Below, one piece after another: positions 1 through 7,136 of a stretch of 45,819 bases of DNA. Made by a program: the position numbers and the translations under genes. Within the stretch, counting starts at the first letter, position 1; each line of letters begins with the position of its first letter. The notes below the pieces were generated by a model that had not been told where the DNA came from, did not search any database, and saw nothing but the letters and a program-made list of their open reading frames with translations. Source of the stretch: a virus; the IMG/VR virus record IMGVR_UViG_3300005578_000202, positions 1 through 45,819 of that record; one strand, given 5' to 3'.

Positions 1-201
1 ATGAGCAGTCTTTTCATCAACGAGCATGGCGGACGCTTCACTGTCGAACCCGCTCATTCGAGCACCCCGCTGCACACAGCAGCCACCCAGGCGGACGCCA
101 TTGCCTGGGCGAAACAAATGCATCCGAACGACGCTTTGCACGTTGCGCGGGTTCGCCATCTATCGGATAAGCGCAATCCCGACCATTGGCGCAAGGTCTG
201 A
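1..201 (+). CDS. Small hypothetical protein, DUF2188-like
   Basis: A 66-residue protein whose ATG is the first base of the window, so a longer upstream form cannot be excluded. The core 'TQADAIAWAKQ' followed by 'HVARVRHLSDK' resembles by eye the small alpha/beta fold of DUF2188 proteins. There is no signal peptide or membrane segment. Its GC-rich composition matches the prophage and contrasts with the AT-rich genes that follow, so it may be the last gene of a neighbouring element. Function unknown. Confidence 0.55.
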   Translation: MSSLFINEHGGRFTVEPAHSSTPLHTAATQADAIAWAKQMHPNDALHVARVRHLSDKRNPDHWRKV

Positions 202-367
202 CAGCACAGCATCAAGCTGAGTGCCGGGCATCGCATTATGGGTAATGGTGATGTTTTGGTGATTAACTGCCTTCATCCTAATTAGTGCATGGGGTTCTTA
301 TCTTCACTGGGTTGTTTGTAGGGACTTGGTCTAATCATATGAGTACTTCTGAAGAAAAGGATGTGAG

Positions 368-1183
368 ATGAAGGATGTTTATGATTTTATCTTGGATATT
401 TATTTCGACGAAATAAATACGAGAGAGCGTATCGTTTCTAGAATTCAGGTAAATTTGGCAATTTTTGCTAGCGTGCTTGCTATTTTGTCTTATATGGCTA
501 GACGGCTTGATTATTCCTCTGGATACCCTTTAGTGATCTTATTTTGGATTGGCGAATTTTCATCGCTCGTACTGATTGGAGTGTCGATTTTTTTGACATA
601 TCACGCATTTACTGGGTTTGAATACAAGTTCTTCCCAAAAGCAAAAGATGTCATTGCCTATAAAAGGGATATAGCGAGATATATTGATCGTGGCGAGAAT
701 ATTCATGGAAGCATTGAAGAGTTCATGATTGATAGCGTTTGTGAGTGCGTTGACAACAACTATGCATTAAACGAATTTAGAAGGAAAAAGATAAGTTTTT
801 CTTTAGTTTTCTTGGTTATGTCCGGCATCCCAATATTTTTTACATGTTTTTTGTTTGTTGTCTTTGATATGGATGCTTCGTCCCCACGTAAGGATATGCT
901 CATTGTTGATCGATCAGTTGTTGCCCAGCTAAAAGAGCTTACCTCTTTGACTAAATCTAATTACATGAATAACCAATTGAAGGAGGGCGTGCAAATGAGC
1001 GACGAAAGAAATCAAAGCGGCCAAGGTGGCCAGGGGGATCAAAATAGACAGGGTGATCAAGGTACTAATCAGGGAAGTCAAACGTCCAAGGTGCCGCCGC
1101 TTCCACCTCTTATTCCTCCAAAGATTCAAATATCGACAGAAAACTTCAAAGGCGATAAAGGTAAGGAGACACTCAATGAATGA
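368..1183 (+). CDS. Hypothetical membrane protein with Gly/Gln/Asn-rich tail
   Basis: A 271-residue protein preceded by 'aaggatgtgag' as a plausible ribosome site. Hydrophobic segments lie at about residues 27-45, 55-82 and 141-166. A soluble loop of about 55 residues separates the second and third. The last 60 residues are a low-complexity Gln/Gly/Asn/Asp stretch followed by a proline cluster ('PPLPPLIPP'), suggesting a disordered cytoplasmic tail. The gene is AT-rich compared with the prophage, a sign of separate acquisition. The layout of N-terminal membrane helices and a soluble tail is seen in some defence effectors, but nothing here proves that role. I do not recognise the family. Confidence 0.7.
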   Translation: MKDVYDFILDIYFDEINTRERIVSRIQVNLAIFASVLAILSYMARRLDYSSGYPLVILFWIGEFSSLVLIGVSIFLTYHAFTGFEYKFFPKAKDVIAYKRDIARYIDRGENIHGSIEEFMIDSVCECVDNNYALNEFRRKKISFSLVFLVMSGIPIFFTCFLFVVFDMDASSPRKDMLIVDRSVVAQLKELTSLTKSNYMNNQLKEGVQMSDERNQSGQGGQGDQNRQGDQGTNQGSQTSKVPPLPPLIPPKIQISTENFKGDKGKETLNE

Positions 1184-1238
1184 GTCCTTCTTTTCCTTGA
1201 GTCGCTCGGAAATGAGGTGGTTCTAACTGAACACCGAG

Positions 1239-1288
1239 ACGGGGTCAGGTTAAGTTCTGGAACTGGCAGAAAGTGAACCTGACCCCGT
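1239..1288. repeat. REP-like imperfect hairpin
   Basis: A perfect 13-bp inverted repeat (ACGGGGTCAGGTT at 1239-1251 and its complement at 1276-1288) encloses a 24-nt middle. The arms resemble the interspersed 'GGGGTCAGGTTCA' palindromes common between genes in Xanthomonadaceae, often linked to REP-associated tyrosine transposases. No transposase is present in this window. It lies 55 bp after the membrane-protein gene and about 100 bp before the next cluster, with no U-tract after it, so it is not a normal terminator. Confidence 0.6.
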
Positions 1289-1390
1289 TATCCGCCGGAG
1301 ACATTAAAGAAGGCTGGTTGCGGCCGCTATTTAAGCCCATTCAAGCTCCAGATTCTCATAGTCAAAAAATGAACACGGGAGGAGTCGTAT

Positions 1391-1933
1391 ATGTTCGATG
1401 ACGCTAAACAACAGATGGAAAAGATTCTAGAACTTGTCCAAATGTGTCCTGAAAAGCTTCAGGAAAAATGTTTTGAAGTACTTATGAACGCATATGTTGC
1501 CAGTCTAACGGTCAAACACAAGTCGCAGCAGTCAACGCATTCTCAGGAGGGACGGACGAGTCAATTTGAGCAGGCGGAAAATGTGGCTAAGGTTCCTGAG
1601 GCAATTAAAGGTCGTCTAGTAAGTACTGCCGCAAGACTTAAAATTACGGTCGATCAGCTAGCTAGTCTTTTTGACTTTAATGCTGACCCGTTTTCATATC
1701 ACGCATATGCTGTTCCAGGGACAACTAAAGCTGAAAAGACCAAGAATGTTGCCCTGCTGCTTGCCGCGAAAGGTTATCTGTCTGGCGCTGGATGGACAGT
1801 CGATTGGAAGGAGTTTCGCGCCAGCTGCGTAGATCAAAATTGCTACGACAAAGCCAATAACGGGATGGGTGCCAGTATGAATAATCATAGAGATACATGG
1901 GGAGAGAAATGCCTATTTTTAAAGAGCGGTTGA
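1391..1933 (+). CDS. Hypothetical protein A of a HEPN-associated cluster
   Basis: A 180-residue protein with a strong ribosome site (GGGAGGA) before its ATG. The N-terminal helix ('ILELVQMCPEKLQEKCFEVL') matches the N-terminus of the next gene product ('IVELVELVPEQFKNQCFELL'). A variable linker follows, then a C-terminal domain ending 'CVDQNCYDKANNGMG' that aligns with the same region of the neighbour. It therefore looks like one member of a tandem paralogous pair. It lacks the roughly 25-residue C-terminal extension of its paralogue. The gene is AT-rich. Function unknown; an adaptor or sensor next to the HEPN protein is inference. Confidence 0.7.
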   Translation: MFDDAKQQMEKILELVQMCPEKLQEKCFEVLMNAYVASLTVKHKSQQSTHSQEGRTSQFEQAENVAKVPEAIKGRLVSTAARLKITVDQLASLFDFNADPFSYHAYAVPGTTKAEKTKNVALLLAAKGYLSGAGWTVDWKEFRASCVDQNCYDKANNGMGASMNNHRDTWGEKCLFLKSG

Positions 1934-2556
1934 AAGAAATCGTGGAGCTCGTAGAGCTTGTCCCCGAGCAATTTAAGAATCAATGCTTCGAGCTTTTGCT
2001 TAAAGAAGCTATTGAGGCAAGCCGAGTGGTTCGTGTACCTTCAGGTGAGGAAGGTAACGGTTTGGATCGGAACAAAGCTGCTGTTGCCGATATCGAAGGT
2101 GCTGGGGACGGGGAGGAAAAGCGTTCTAGTGGCGGGCATAGTGGAAGCCAGGCGGAGATAGTCAATAGCGATCTCCATTTGAAGACGCGTCGATTCATGG
2201 AGAGGAATGGCATAGATATTGCGAGAATTAATGAGCTTTTTTACAAAGAAGATGGCGAGATAAAGCCTTTAGTGGAAGATTATGGATCCACTAAGATGGC
2301 TCAATGTCAGATCAGAATTGCGCTGTTTCGAGCTTTAAAAAATGCACTTCCAACGGGCGAGTTTGTGACTTCTGTTGAAGCGGTTAAGTTGGAGTGTGTC
2401 GATCGCAAAACTTTCGATGGTCCAAATTGGTCGAAGAATTTTAAACAAAATGCGACATTGTTTGATTTTGAAGATTTTTCTCGTGATGTGGTTGAACTTC
2501 GATTAACGGAAGATGGCAAGCAGGAGCTTGCAAACATTATTTCTCAACTGGGTTGA
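1909..2556 (+). CDS. Hypothetical protein B, paralogue of the preceding protein
   Basis: The ATG at 1909 is preferred over the in-frame ATG at 1897 because GGGGAG lies just before it. This gives 215 residues and a 25-nt overlap with the preceding gene, consistent with translational coupling. The N-terminal helix is homologous to protein A. A charged linker of about 65 residues follows. The C-terminal domain contains 'STKMAQCQIRIALFRALKN' and 'LECVDRKTFDGPNWSKNF', also matching protein A. The pattern suggests a small winged-helix-like domain, judged only by eye. Stop and next start are 3 nt apart, so it is in an operon with the HEPN gene. Confidence 0.7.
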   Translation: MPIFKERLKEIVELVELVPEQFKNQCFELLLKEAIEASRVVRVPSGEEGNGLDRNKAAVADIEGAGDGEEKRSSGGHSGSQAEIVNSDLHLKTRRFMERNGIDIARINELFYKEDGEIKPLVEDYGSTKMAQCQIRIALFRALKNALPTGEFVTSVEAVKLECVDRKTFDGPNWSKNFKQNATLFDFEDFSRDVVELRLTEDGKQELANIISQLG

Positions 2557-2559
2557 TCA

Positions 2560-3381
2560 ATGCTCGACTTATTGAATGGCATCTTCAATCGAGCGAAAGC
2601 GTTGCGGCGGGAGCTTCGCACGCACGCTCCAAAGTTAGTTGCGCGAAGGAGCTTGCGAGACGAAGCGGGTTCACTCGGCGCGCATTGGCATCAGGAAGTT
2701 CTTCCTAAAATAACTCAACACGCTGATATGGAAGTCTTGAAGCGATATAGCGATGCTTTTACACGACTAATAAAGTTGAGTGGTCCAAATAATCTGGCAA
2801 AAAGTTATCTTGAGGTGCTTGATATAATCATAAGAAATTTTCAGGATAATTTTATTATTCCTGCGCGACAGGGAGGTTTTTCTGCGTCACATGTAAGCGA
2901 GTTTGATACCTTCCTGGACGCGATAACGGATGGTGTCGAAAGTGAATATTTTTCGGAGGCGATAGCCTGTGCCAAACACGGCTATCTGCGCGCGGCCGTG
3001 GTGCTGGGATGGAGCGCTGCTATTGATCGAGTTCATCGGCGTGTTGAGGAGATAGGATTTAATAAATTCAATTCGACTTCACTGCAAATGGCGAATCAGC
3101 AATTGGGGCGTTATAAGAAGTTCAACCAGGGACAAAATATCAGTAGTCTGGCTGATATTCGCGAAGTTTTTGACAATATAGTATTATGGATTATTGAGGG
3201 TATGGGATTGATTGACGCTAATCAGCACACCCGGCTCCGGTCATGTTTTGATATGCGCTGTCATAGTGCGCACCCGGGCGAGGCGCCTATTACTACTTAC
3301 AATTTACTTTCATTCTTTTCGGATCTTGATCAGATAATCTTCAAGAACCAAAAATTTAAAGCTATGAAAGCGCCAGAATGA
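2560..3381 (+). CDS. HEPN-domain protein, putative RNase
   Basis: A 273-residue protein. The C-terminal half is helical: 'AIACAKHGYLRAAVVLGWSA' is the type of helix that opens HEPN domains, and 'MRCHSAHPGEAP' near the end supplies an R-x4-H motif (Arg233, His238). RX4-6H is the catalytic signature of HEPN ribonucleases in toxin-antitoxin, abortive-infection and CRISPR effectors. The N-terminal 100 residues are a separate basic-to-helical region I do not recognise. It is the last gene of a three-gene run with two paralogous partners. RNase activity is inferred from the motif; the substrate is unknown. Confidence 0.65.
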   Translation: MLDLLNGIFNRAKALRRELRTHAPKLVARRSLRDEAGSLGAHWHQEVLPKITQHADMEVLKRYSDAFTRLIKLSGPNNLAKSYLEVLDIIIRNFQDNFIIPARQGGFSASHVSEFDTFLDAITDGVESEYFSEAIACAKHGYLRAAVVLGWSAAIDRVHRRVEEIGFNKFNSTSLQMANQQLGRYKKFNQGQNISSLADIREVFDNIVLWIIEGMGLIDANQHTRLRSCFDMRCHSAHPGEAPITTYNLLSFFSDLDQIIFKNQKFKAMKAPE

Positions 3382-3704
3382 TTTTTTGTAAAGCTGCATC
3401 GATTATCCATAGATAGACCAACCTTTGAAGTTGGATTGATGGAGGAATTGGGTTTGTTATTGCATAAATAATACAAATGCAGGTGGTCGCCATGCAGTGG
3501 CCCTGCCTCTTGTAAAGATTAATGTGTGGCATCATTTTGCACTGAGAAAGTCGAATAACGCTTGCTATGCATCACGATGCAGAAAAAGAAGAAACTGAGC
3601 GTGCCTCTTTAGATCGAAGGTGACAGGATTGGGCGTTTATTAATTTATCTTAATCTCGGCGACCTAAAGAGTGTGGGCGCACTAAACAGGAAGAGGAATT
3701 GCTC
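3382..3704. other. Intergenic stretch with no gene
   Basis: These 323 bp separate the HEPN cluster from the next membrane protein. I see no convincing reading frame. A short hairpin 'CCAAC-n7-GTTGG' occurs near 3419, and a longer imperfect one (GCAGG ... CCTGC) near 3480-3510 without a clear U-tract. The last 29 bp are the leader described separately. The stretch is AT-rich like the genes to its left. Confidence 0.5.
3676..3704 (+). promoter_or_regulatory. Leader shared with prophage accessory genes
   Basis: GGCGCACTAAACAGGA at 3676-3691 is identical over 16 bp to 7221-7236, which precedes another accessory gene inside the prophage. Both run straight into a purine-rich ribosome site and start codon about 30 bp downstream. 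This copy lies to the left of the att site, so the similarity spans the element boundary. The segment upstream is less like the other copies, and no clear -35/-10 pair is visible here. Confidence 0.5.
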
Positions 3705-4382
3705 GTGCACCAATTGCTTCGGTGGCTTGACAGATTTGCGTGGTCAATCGTTTTCGCATGTATGGGTCTTGTCGTAGGCTTGGCGCTTAAGTACCCAGCG
3801 GACTGGAACCCGCCGGACCCAACACTCAACCTGCTTGGAGGGCTTGTGGGGTCGTTGGGCTCCGTCGCTGCAGCATTTCTTGTCCTACAGCGCCAGTTTG
3901 CCCACGAGGGTGATAAGGAGGCAAAGCGCGAGCAGGATGTGCGTCGTAAGATCGGGCGGATATTTACGGTTCTTTTAGTAGAGATTCAAGTCGGATTACA
4001 GAAGAGCGATGACGGTCGAACGGTGACAGTCACTGAGCTTGGGGGTAAGCTCGCGAAGCTAGTGCCAACTCTTCTCAAATACGAACAGGTGTTGCCTAGC
4101 CAGCTTGAGGCTTGGATGGACTTCGATGAAGAGTGCGTTATGTTCTTCGAAACCACGCGGGTCGCCCTCCAGGCGCTTAGTGTCGGCTGCGAGAAACTGC
4201 GTGAGCAGGTGTTATTAATGTCCGAGTTGCCGCTGACTGACAATTTCAAGAGCAACTGGGAAGCCTTAATATATGATGCCAACACGCTCGTGGATCACGT
4301 CATGGAAATATCTGGTAGCGACGAGCTGAGGGGTGCGAGAATCGAGCCCAAGGCACATCTGAGCTTAATCCTTGAGAGCTGA
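3705..4382 (+). CDS. Hypothetical two-helix membrane protein
   Basis: GTG at 3705 is chosen because AAGAGGA (3691-3697) stands 7 nt before it; the in-frame TTG at 3699 is too close. This gives 225 residues. Two membrane helices lie at about residues 12-28 and 42-60, separated by a short proline-rich loop. A charged helical cytoplasmic region follows ('DKEAKREQDVRRKIGR') that runs to the end without recognisable catalytic motifs. It has the shape of many uncharacterised phage or defence membrane proteins. It shares its leader with accessory genes in the prophage. Function unknown. Confidence 0.6.
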   Translation: MHQLLRWLDRFAWSIVFACMGLVVGLALKYPADWNPPDPTLNLLGGLVGSLGSVAAAFLVLQRQFAHEGDKEAKREQDVRRKIGRIFTVLLVEIQVGLQKSDDGRTVTVTELGGKLAKLVPTLLKYEQVLPSQLEAWMDFDEECVMFFETTRVALQALSVGCEKLREQVLLMSELPLTDNFKSNWEALIYDANTLVDHVMEISGSDELRGARIEPKAHLSLILES

Positions 4383-4590
4383 TGGAATATCCTGGCAGCC
4401 ATTGCGGGTGCAAGAATAGCGCCGCTTTAGATTTTAAGTTTTTCGCACTCAGTAAAAAGGATCATCGATTTCCGATGAAAGAAATTGGGTTGAGTTATCC
4501 CTCGATTTCTCCGGCGCTTTAATTGGGACACTCGATGCATTCTCTTGATGTTCCAAGAACGAGGGACAGGTTTGTTTTCCGCACTCAACA

Positions 4591-4622
4591 AAAAAGCCCG
4601 ACGATCTCTCGCCGGGCTTTTT
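4591..4622 (-). terminator. Intrinsic terminator (bidirectional) after the RNA gene end
   Basis: A 10-bp stem (AAAAAGCCCG / CGGGCTTTTT) with a partly paired interior. The A and T runs on both sides let it work in either direction. On the minus strand it begins about 11 nt after the CCA end of the tRNA/tmRNA fragment, the usual spacing for the native terminator of such a gene. It can also stop plus-strand readthrough from the membrane-protein gene. Confidence 0.85.
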
Positions 4623-4632
4623 CTTGCTTCAT

Positions 4633-4664
4633 TGGTGGAGGTGGCGGGAGTCGAACCCGCACGC
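4633..4664 (-). other. Prophage attachment site: 3' end of a tmRNA or tRNA gene
   Basis: Read on the minus strand, a complete T-arm (GCGGG TTCGACT CCCGC, 4644-4660) is followed by CACCTCCACCA, ending at 4633 in an encoded CCA. The acceptor strand CACCTCC would pair with GGGGGTG, the usual start of tmRNA in this group, so ssrA is the best guess. No D-arm, anticodon arm or tmRNA body follows to the right, so this is only the displaced 3' end left beside an integrated element. The integrase gene lies about 280 bp away. The exact core cannot be set without the other att copy. Confidence 0.65.
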
Positions 4665-4716
4665 ATTGGCTTAAGACTGCGCCTTCCCAGCGGTAGGTTG
4701 ACCAGAAGTTGACCAT

Positions 4717-4944
4717 TCACCCTTCAAAGAAGACGGCGCCTTTGCCGTACGAGGCTATGGTGTTCATCTGCGCGACTGTGAGCAAGTCGATGTCAGCTAC
4801 CACGATTTTCGCGTTGCCGCTCCGTGCGTAGGCTGCAAGCGTATTGAGCTGATCCGCTGTGAACCTCGTGGCACTGACCCTAAATCCGCCGCCATGGGCG
4901 GCGAGGGTATTTAGCTGATCGACGGTTAGTAGCGTGGTTTTCAT
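4717..4944 (-). CDS. Small three-repeat protein next to the integrase
   Basis: A 75-residue protein made almost wholly of three copies of one motif: 'LLTVDQLNTLAAHGGG', 'FTADQLNTLAAYARSG' and 'LLTVAQMNTIASYGKG', each followed by a short beta-like stretch. Its ATG overlaps the integrase stop codon (ATGA), so translation is likely coupled. Being between the integrase and the att site, it is the first gene inside the prophage. No known domain recognised; a structural or DNA-proximal role is only a guess. Confidence 0.7.
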   Translation of the reverse strand: MKTTLLTVDQLNTLAAHGGGFRVSATRFTADQLNTLAAYARSGNAKIVVADIDLLTVAQMNTIASYGKGAVFFEG

Positions 4945-6104
4945 TGCCGCTCCTTGATCCTGGGTTGCTCAGCCCAGAGGGCCGATACCTTCTGGCCAGC
5001 GTCTGGCGCCACCGAGGGTATCCAGCGCCCGTAGGTTCGCACAATCATCGTCCAGTCCTTGTGCCCCATCATCGACGCCACCCACACCGGATTCTCGCCC
5101 GCGCTGAGCAACGTTGAAGCGAAGGTATGGCGCATCTGATAGGGGTAGCGATAGCGCACGCCGGCCGCTTTCAGTACTGGCTGCCAGGCCGTCTTGCGGA
5201 TCGGTCCGTCGTGCTCCCACGGCTCGCCCGTGCGCGGGTTGAGGAACACCTCTGCGCCGGCGAGCTGGGTGTGCTGGCGCTGGGCCAGGACTGCATTCAG
5301 GGCAGGCTCCAGCAATGGCACGGTGCGGCGCCCGGCTTTGGTCTTAGGGGCCTTCACCTGCTTGCGAACCTTGGCCCGCCGGACCGATATCGTGCCGTTG
5401 ACCAGGTCGACATCCTCCCACCTGAGCGCAATCAGCTCGCTGGTGCGAAGGCCCGTCCAGAATCCGAACTCGAACAGGTTGCGCACCTGGCCGTTGGCGG
5501 CATCGAGGATGGCCTTGACCTCAGCCGGCGTGAACGGGTCGACGTCATCCGACTCCTTCGGTGGCTCGATCTTCCGCGGCGTCCAGCCAATGAAGGGGTT
5601 GGCGGTGATCTGCTCATCCTCCATCGCCTGGGAGAAAAGTCCGCGCAGCGGCAGCAGCAGGTTTCGGATCCGCTTGAGGCCACAGGTCTGCGCCGACACC
5701 CATTCCTTCAGATCGCCCCTGGTCAGCTCGGTGAGCCGCTTGGCGCCAAAGGCTGGAATCCAGACGTTCTGGATGGCCAGGTCGTAGTCGTTGTAGGTGG
5801 AGTGCTGAATCTGGCCCTTCATGCCCTTTAGCCACTGCTCCAGAGCCTTGCCGATAGTCACGGCCGCGCCGGGCGTGCGGCTGAGCATGGTCGCGCGCTT
5901 GCTATCGGGGAAAAACTTCGCGTAGTCGAAGGTGCCCCGGGCGATTTCGGCTTGGATCTGGGCTCGCAGATTGGCGGCAAACTTTTGGTTGGCAGCCGTG
6001 GGGACCAGCTTCAGCCGTTCGCGGCAGCGAACCCCGCGATAATAGAAGTCGATCGTTATGCTGCGCTGCGTTGAAGCGCGCACACCTGCTTGCCTTCCAC
6101 CCAT
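4941..6104 (-). CDS. int: Tyrosine integrase
   Basis: A 387-residue site-specific recombinase that inserts and, with excisionase, removes the prophage. Residues 10-65 resemble the DUF3596 arm-DNA-binding domain, 85-175 form the core-binding SAM-like domain, and 190-370 the catalytic domain. Catalytic residues are visible: Arg220 in 'TGLRTSEL', Arg325 in 'YQMRHTFAS', His348 in 'MMGHKD' and nucleophile Tyr358 in 'RTYGRWI'. The usual His of HxxR is Tyr322, a common phage variant. The gene starts inside the excisionase gene (49-nt overlap) and points toward the att site, the standard arrangement. Confidence 0.95.
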   Translation of the reverse strand: MGGRQAGVRASTQRSITIDFYYRGVRCRERLKLVPTAANQKFAANLRAQIQAEIARGTFDYAKFFPDSKRATMLSRTPGAAVTIGKALEQWLKGMKGQIQHSTYNDYDLAIQNVWIPAFGAKRLTELTRGDLKEWVSAQTCGLKRIRNLLLPLRGLFSQAMEDEQITANPFIGWTPRKIEPPKESDDVDPFTPAEVKAILDAANGQVRNLFEFGFWTGLRTSELIALRWEDVDLVNGTISVRRAKVRKQVKAPKTKAGRRTVPLLEPALNAVLAQRQHTQLAGAEVFLNPRTGEPWEHDGPIRKTAWQPVLKAAGVRYRYPYQMRHTFASTLLSAGENPVWVASMMGHKDWTMIVRTYGRWIPSVAPDAGQKVSALWAEQPRIKERQ

Positions 6105-6262
6105 ATTCCATATCCCTCAGTGTCGATCAGCACCCTCCCGTCGGGGGCCTTTTTCCAGACGATGCCTTCCAACCATACGCCGGTCTTGATCTTGGCGCGC
6201 ACCGCGTCCTCGGAATAACCCGATTCCTCGGCGAATTTGCCAATGGTCAGGTAGCGAACCAT
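6056..6262 (-). CDS. xis: Excisionase-like protein
   Basis: The ATG at 6262 gives 68 residues. A perfect AGGAGG lies upstream, although at a long spacing (12 nt), so the start is somewhat uncertain. 'YLTIGKFAEESGYSEDAVRA' is the winged-helix opening of phage excisionases, followed by 'VWLEGIVWKKAPDGRVLI' and the typical 'GYGIWVEG' end. It would bend att DNA and steer integrase to excision. It overlaps the integrase start. The divergent promoter of the next accessory gene overlaps its upstream region. Confidence 0.85.
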   Translation of the reverse strand: MVRYLTIGKFAEESGYSEDAVRAKIKTGVWLEGIVWKKAPDGRVLIDTEGYGIWVEGKQVCALQRSAA

Positions 6263-6279
6263 AGGCTTATCGGACCTCC

Positions 6280-6339
6280 TTGCCGCCGACCCGCTCCGGA
6301 GCGACGATTGGCGCACTGAAGACGATGGGGGACTCACGC
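6280..6339 (+). promoter_or_regulatory. Promoter and leader of an accessory gene (copy 1)
   Basis: TTGCCG (6280-6285), a 17-bp spacer and GACGAT (6303-6308) form a promoter-like pair. GGCGCACTGAAGACGATG and GGGGACTCACGC run into the ATG. The copy at 7191 has TTGCGG, the same 17-bp spacer and the same GACGAT, and the leaders align through the ATG. The promoter faces away from int/xis and overlaps the excisionase upstream region. Promoter strength is not predicted; the -10 is weak by consensus. Confidence 0.5.
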
Positions 6340-6579
6340 ATGTCGTTGCCCATGCCAGTAGGAAATCTGTGGGTGTCCATCGTGACGCTTCCAGTTTCGC
6401 GTCAGAACGAAGAGTGGTATGGGCGATGGTTCATCTACGACTGTCGGCCCGATTTGGAGACGAACGCGGAGGCGAAGCCGCTCTGCAACGGGGCGACGAC
6501 GAATTTTCCCGACGAACGCCAGGCGGAGAAGGCTGCGAAGCTTCAGGGCAGGCGCCAGGCACTCGCCATGCAGCAGTGA
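6340..6579 (+). CDS. Small accessory (moron) protein, unknown
   Basis: ATG at 6340 follows GGGGGA at a good spacing and gives 79 residues; an earlier in-frame ATG at 6280 lies in the promoter and is rejected. The sequence 'VSIVTLPVSRQNEEWYGRWF' followed by an Asp/Glu/Lys-rich helix ('DERQAEKAAKLQGRRQAL') suggests a compact beta-sheet plus a C-terminal helix. No signal peptide. It is transcribed against the surrounding leftward operon from its own promoter, as phage morons are. Function unknown. Confidence 0.6.
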   Translation: MSLPMPVGNLWVSIVTLPVSRQNEEWYGRWFIYDCRPDLETNAEAKPLCNGATTNFPDERQAEKAAKLQGRRQALAMQQ

Positions 6580-6604
6580 CGCTGCGCGGTCGCGCTGACG
6601 CCCA

Positions 6605-6646
6605 TAGGCTATCCTGTGGCCAATCATCAGGATGGGGAGTTCACGC
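6605..6646 (+). promoter_or_regulatory. Leader of an accessory gene (copy 2)
   Basis: The segment from 6618 to the ATG at 6647 (ATCATCAGGATGGGGAGTTC then ACGC) aligns with the leaders at 6310 and 7221, with the best match in the last 20 bp. Upstream, TAGGCT (6605-6610) or TATCCT (6611-6616) could be the -10 element. No good -35 is seen. It has the same layout as its neighbours but is the least conserved in its upstream half. Confidence 0.35.
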
Positions 6647-6847
6647 ATGCTTGACGATTCCGAGCTGTACATCAAAATTGATGCCGCGTACGAGGCGTGG
6701 CTGGCCGAGAACGGCCGGACCAGGTCGCGTGAAAGTGGCGGAATCTTCTCCGCCGTGAAGACGCACATGGGGACGGACCGTTTCCATGGTCTTAGTGAGG
6801 CTCAGTTGAACGAGATTGTTGACGGCGACAAGCGATACACCGACTGA
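6647..6847 (+). CDS. Small accessory (moron) protein, unknown
   Basis: ATG at 6647 with GGGGAG upstream gives 66 residues, acidic and helical: 'LDDSELYIKIDAAYEAWLAE' and 'LSEAQLNEIVDGDKRYTD'. There is no signal peptide or transmembrane segment. It shares its leader type with the genes at 6340 and 7251 but not its protein sequence. Size and acidity are in the range of phage anti-defence and DNA-mimic proteins, but no motif supports a specific role. Confidence 0.55.
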   Translation: MLDDSELYIKIDAAYEAWLAENGRTRSRESGGIFSAVKTHMGTDRFHGLSEAQLNEIVDGDKRYTD

Positions 6848-6878
6848 CATCACGCTGCGTCCCTGACGCTGTTTGTGA

Positions 6879-7136
6879 CTAATCACGCGGCTTACCCCTC
6901 AGGTCGATTTCGCCGGGCCATCGGCCGCCAAGATCGATTCCGATCTCATTGGCAAGGTCGATCAGTGCCTTCTCGGCGTGGCATGCGAGCGTCATTGAGA
7001 CAGGACGCTTGTGCGGCTCCATCGGAAACCCGCTCTGTTCGCGGATGGTCTTCATCGCATAGAGCAGGTACATGGCGGCGCCTTCGATCGCGCGGTGGTC
7101 GATTACGAAGGATTTCGTAGGGGCGTGATACTTCAT
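6879..7136 (-). CDS. Hypothetical phage protein of the leftward operon
   Basis: An 85-residue protein on the strand of the early-left operon. Its ATG overlaps the stop codon of an upstream reading frame whose last 25 codons remain (ATGA, 7133-7136), evidence that it was once translated in a chain. 'AAMYLLYAMKTIREQSGFPM' and 'CHAEKALIDLANEIGIDLGG' suggest two helices. It is now separated from the rest of the operon by a plus-strand cassette. Function unknown. Confidence 0.55.
   Translation of the reverse strand: MKYHAPTKSFVIDHRAIEGAAMYLLYAMKTIREQSGFPMEPHKRPVSMTLACHAEKALIDLANEIGIDLGGRWPGEIDLRGKPRD

Noticed and set aside
4633-4720. Complete tRNA gene
   Set aside because: Only T-arm and acceptor 3' strand are present; the expected anticodon stem does not pair.
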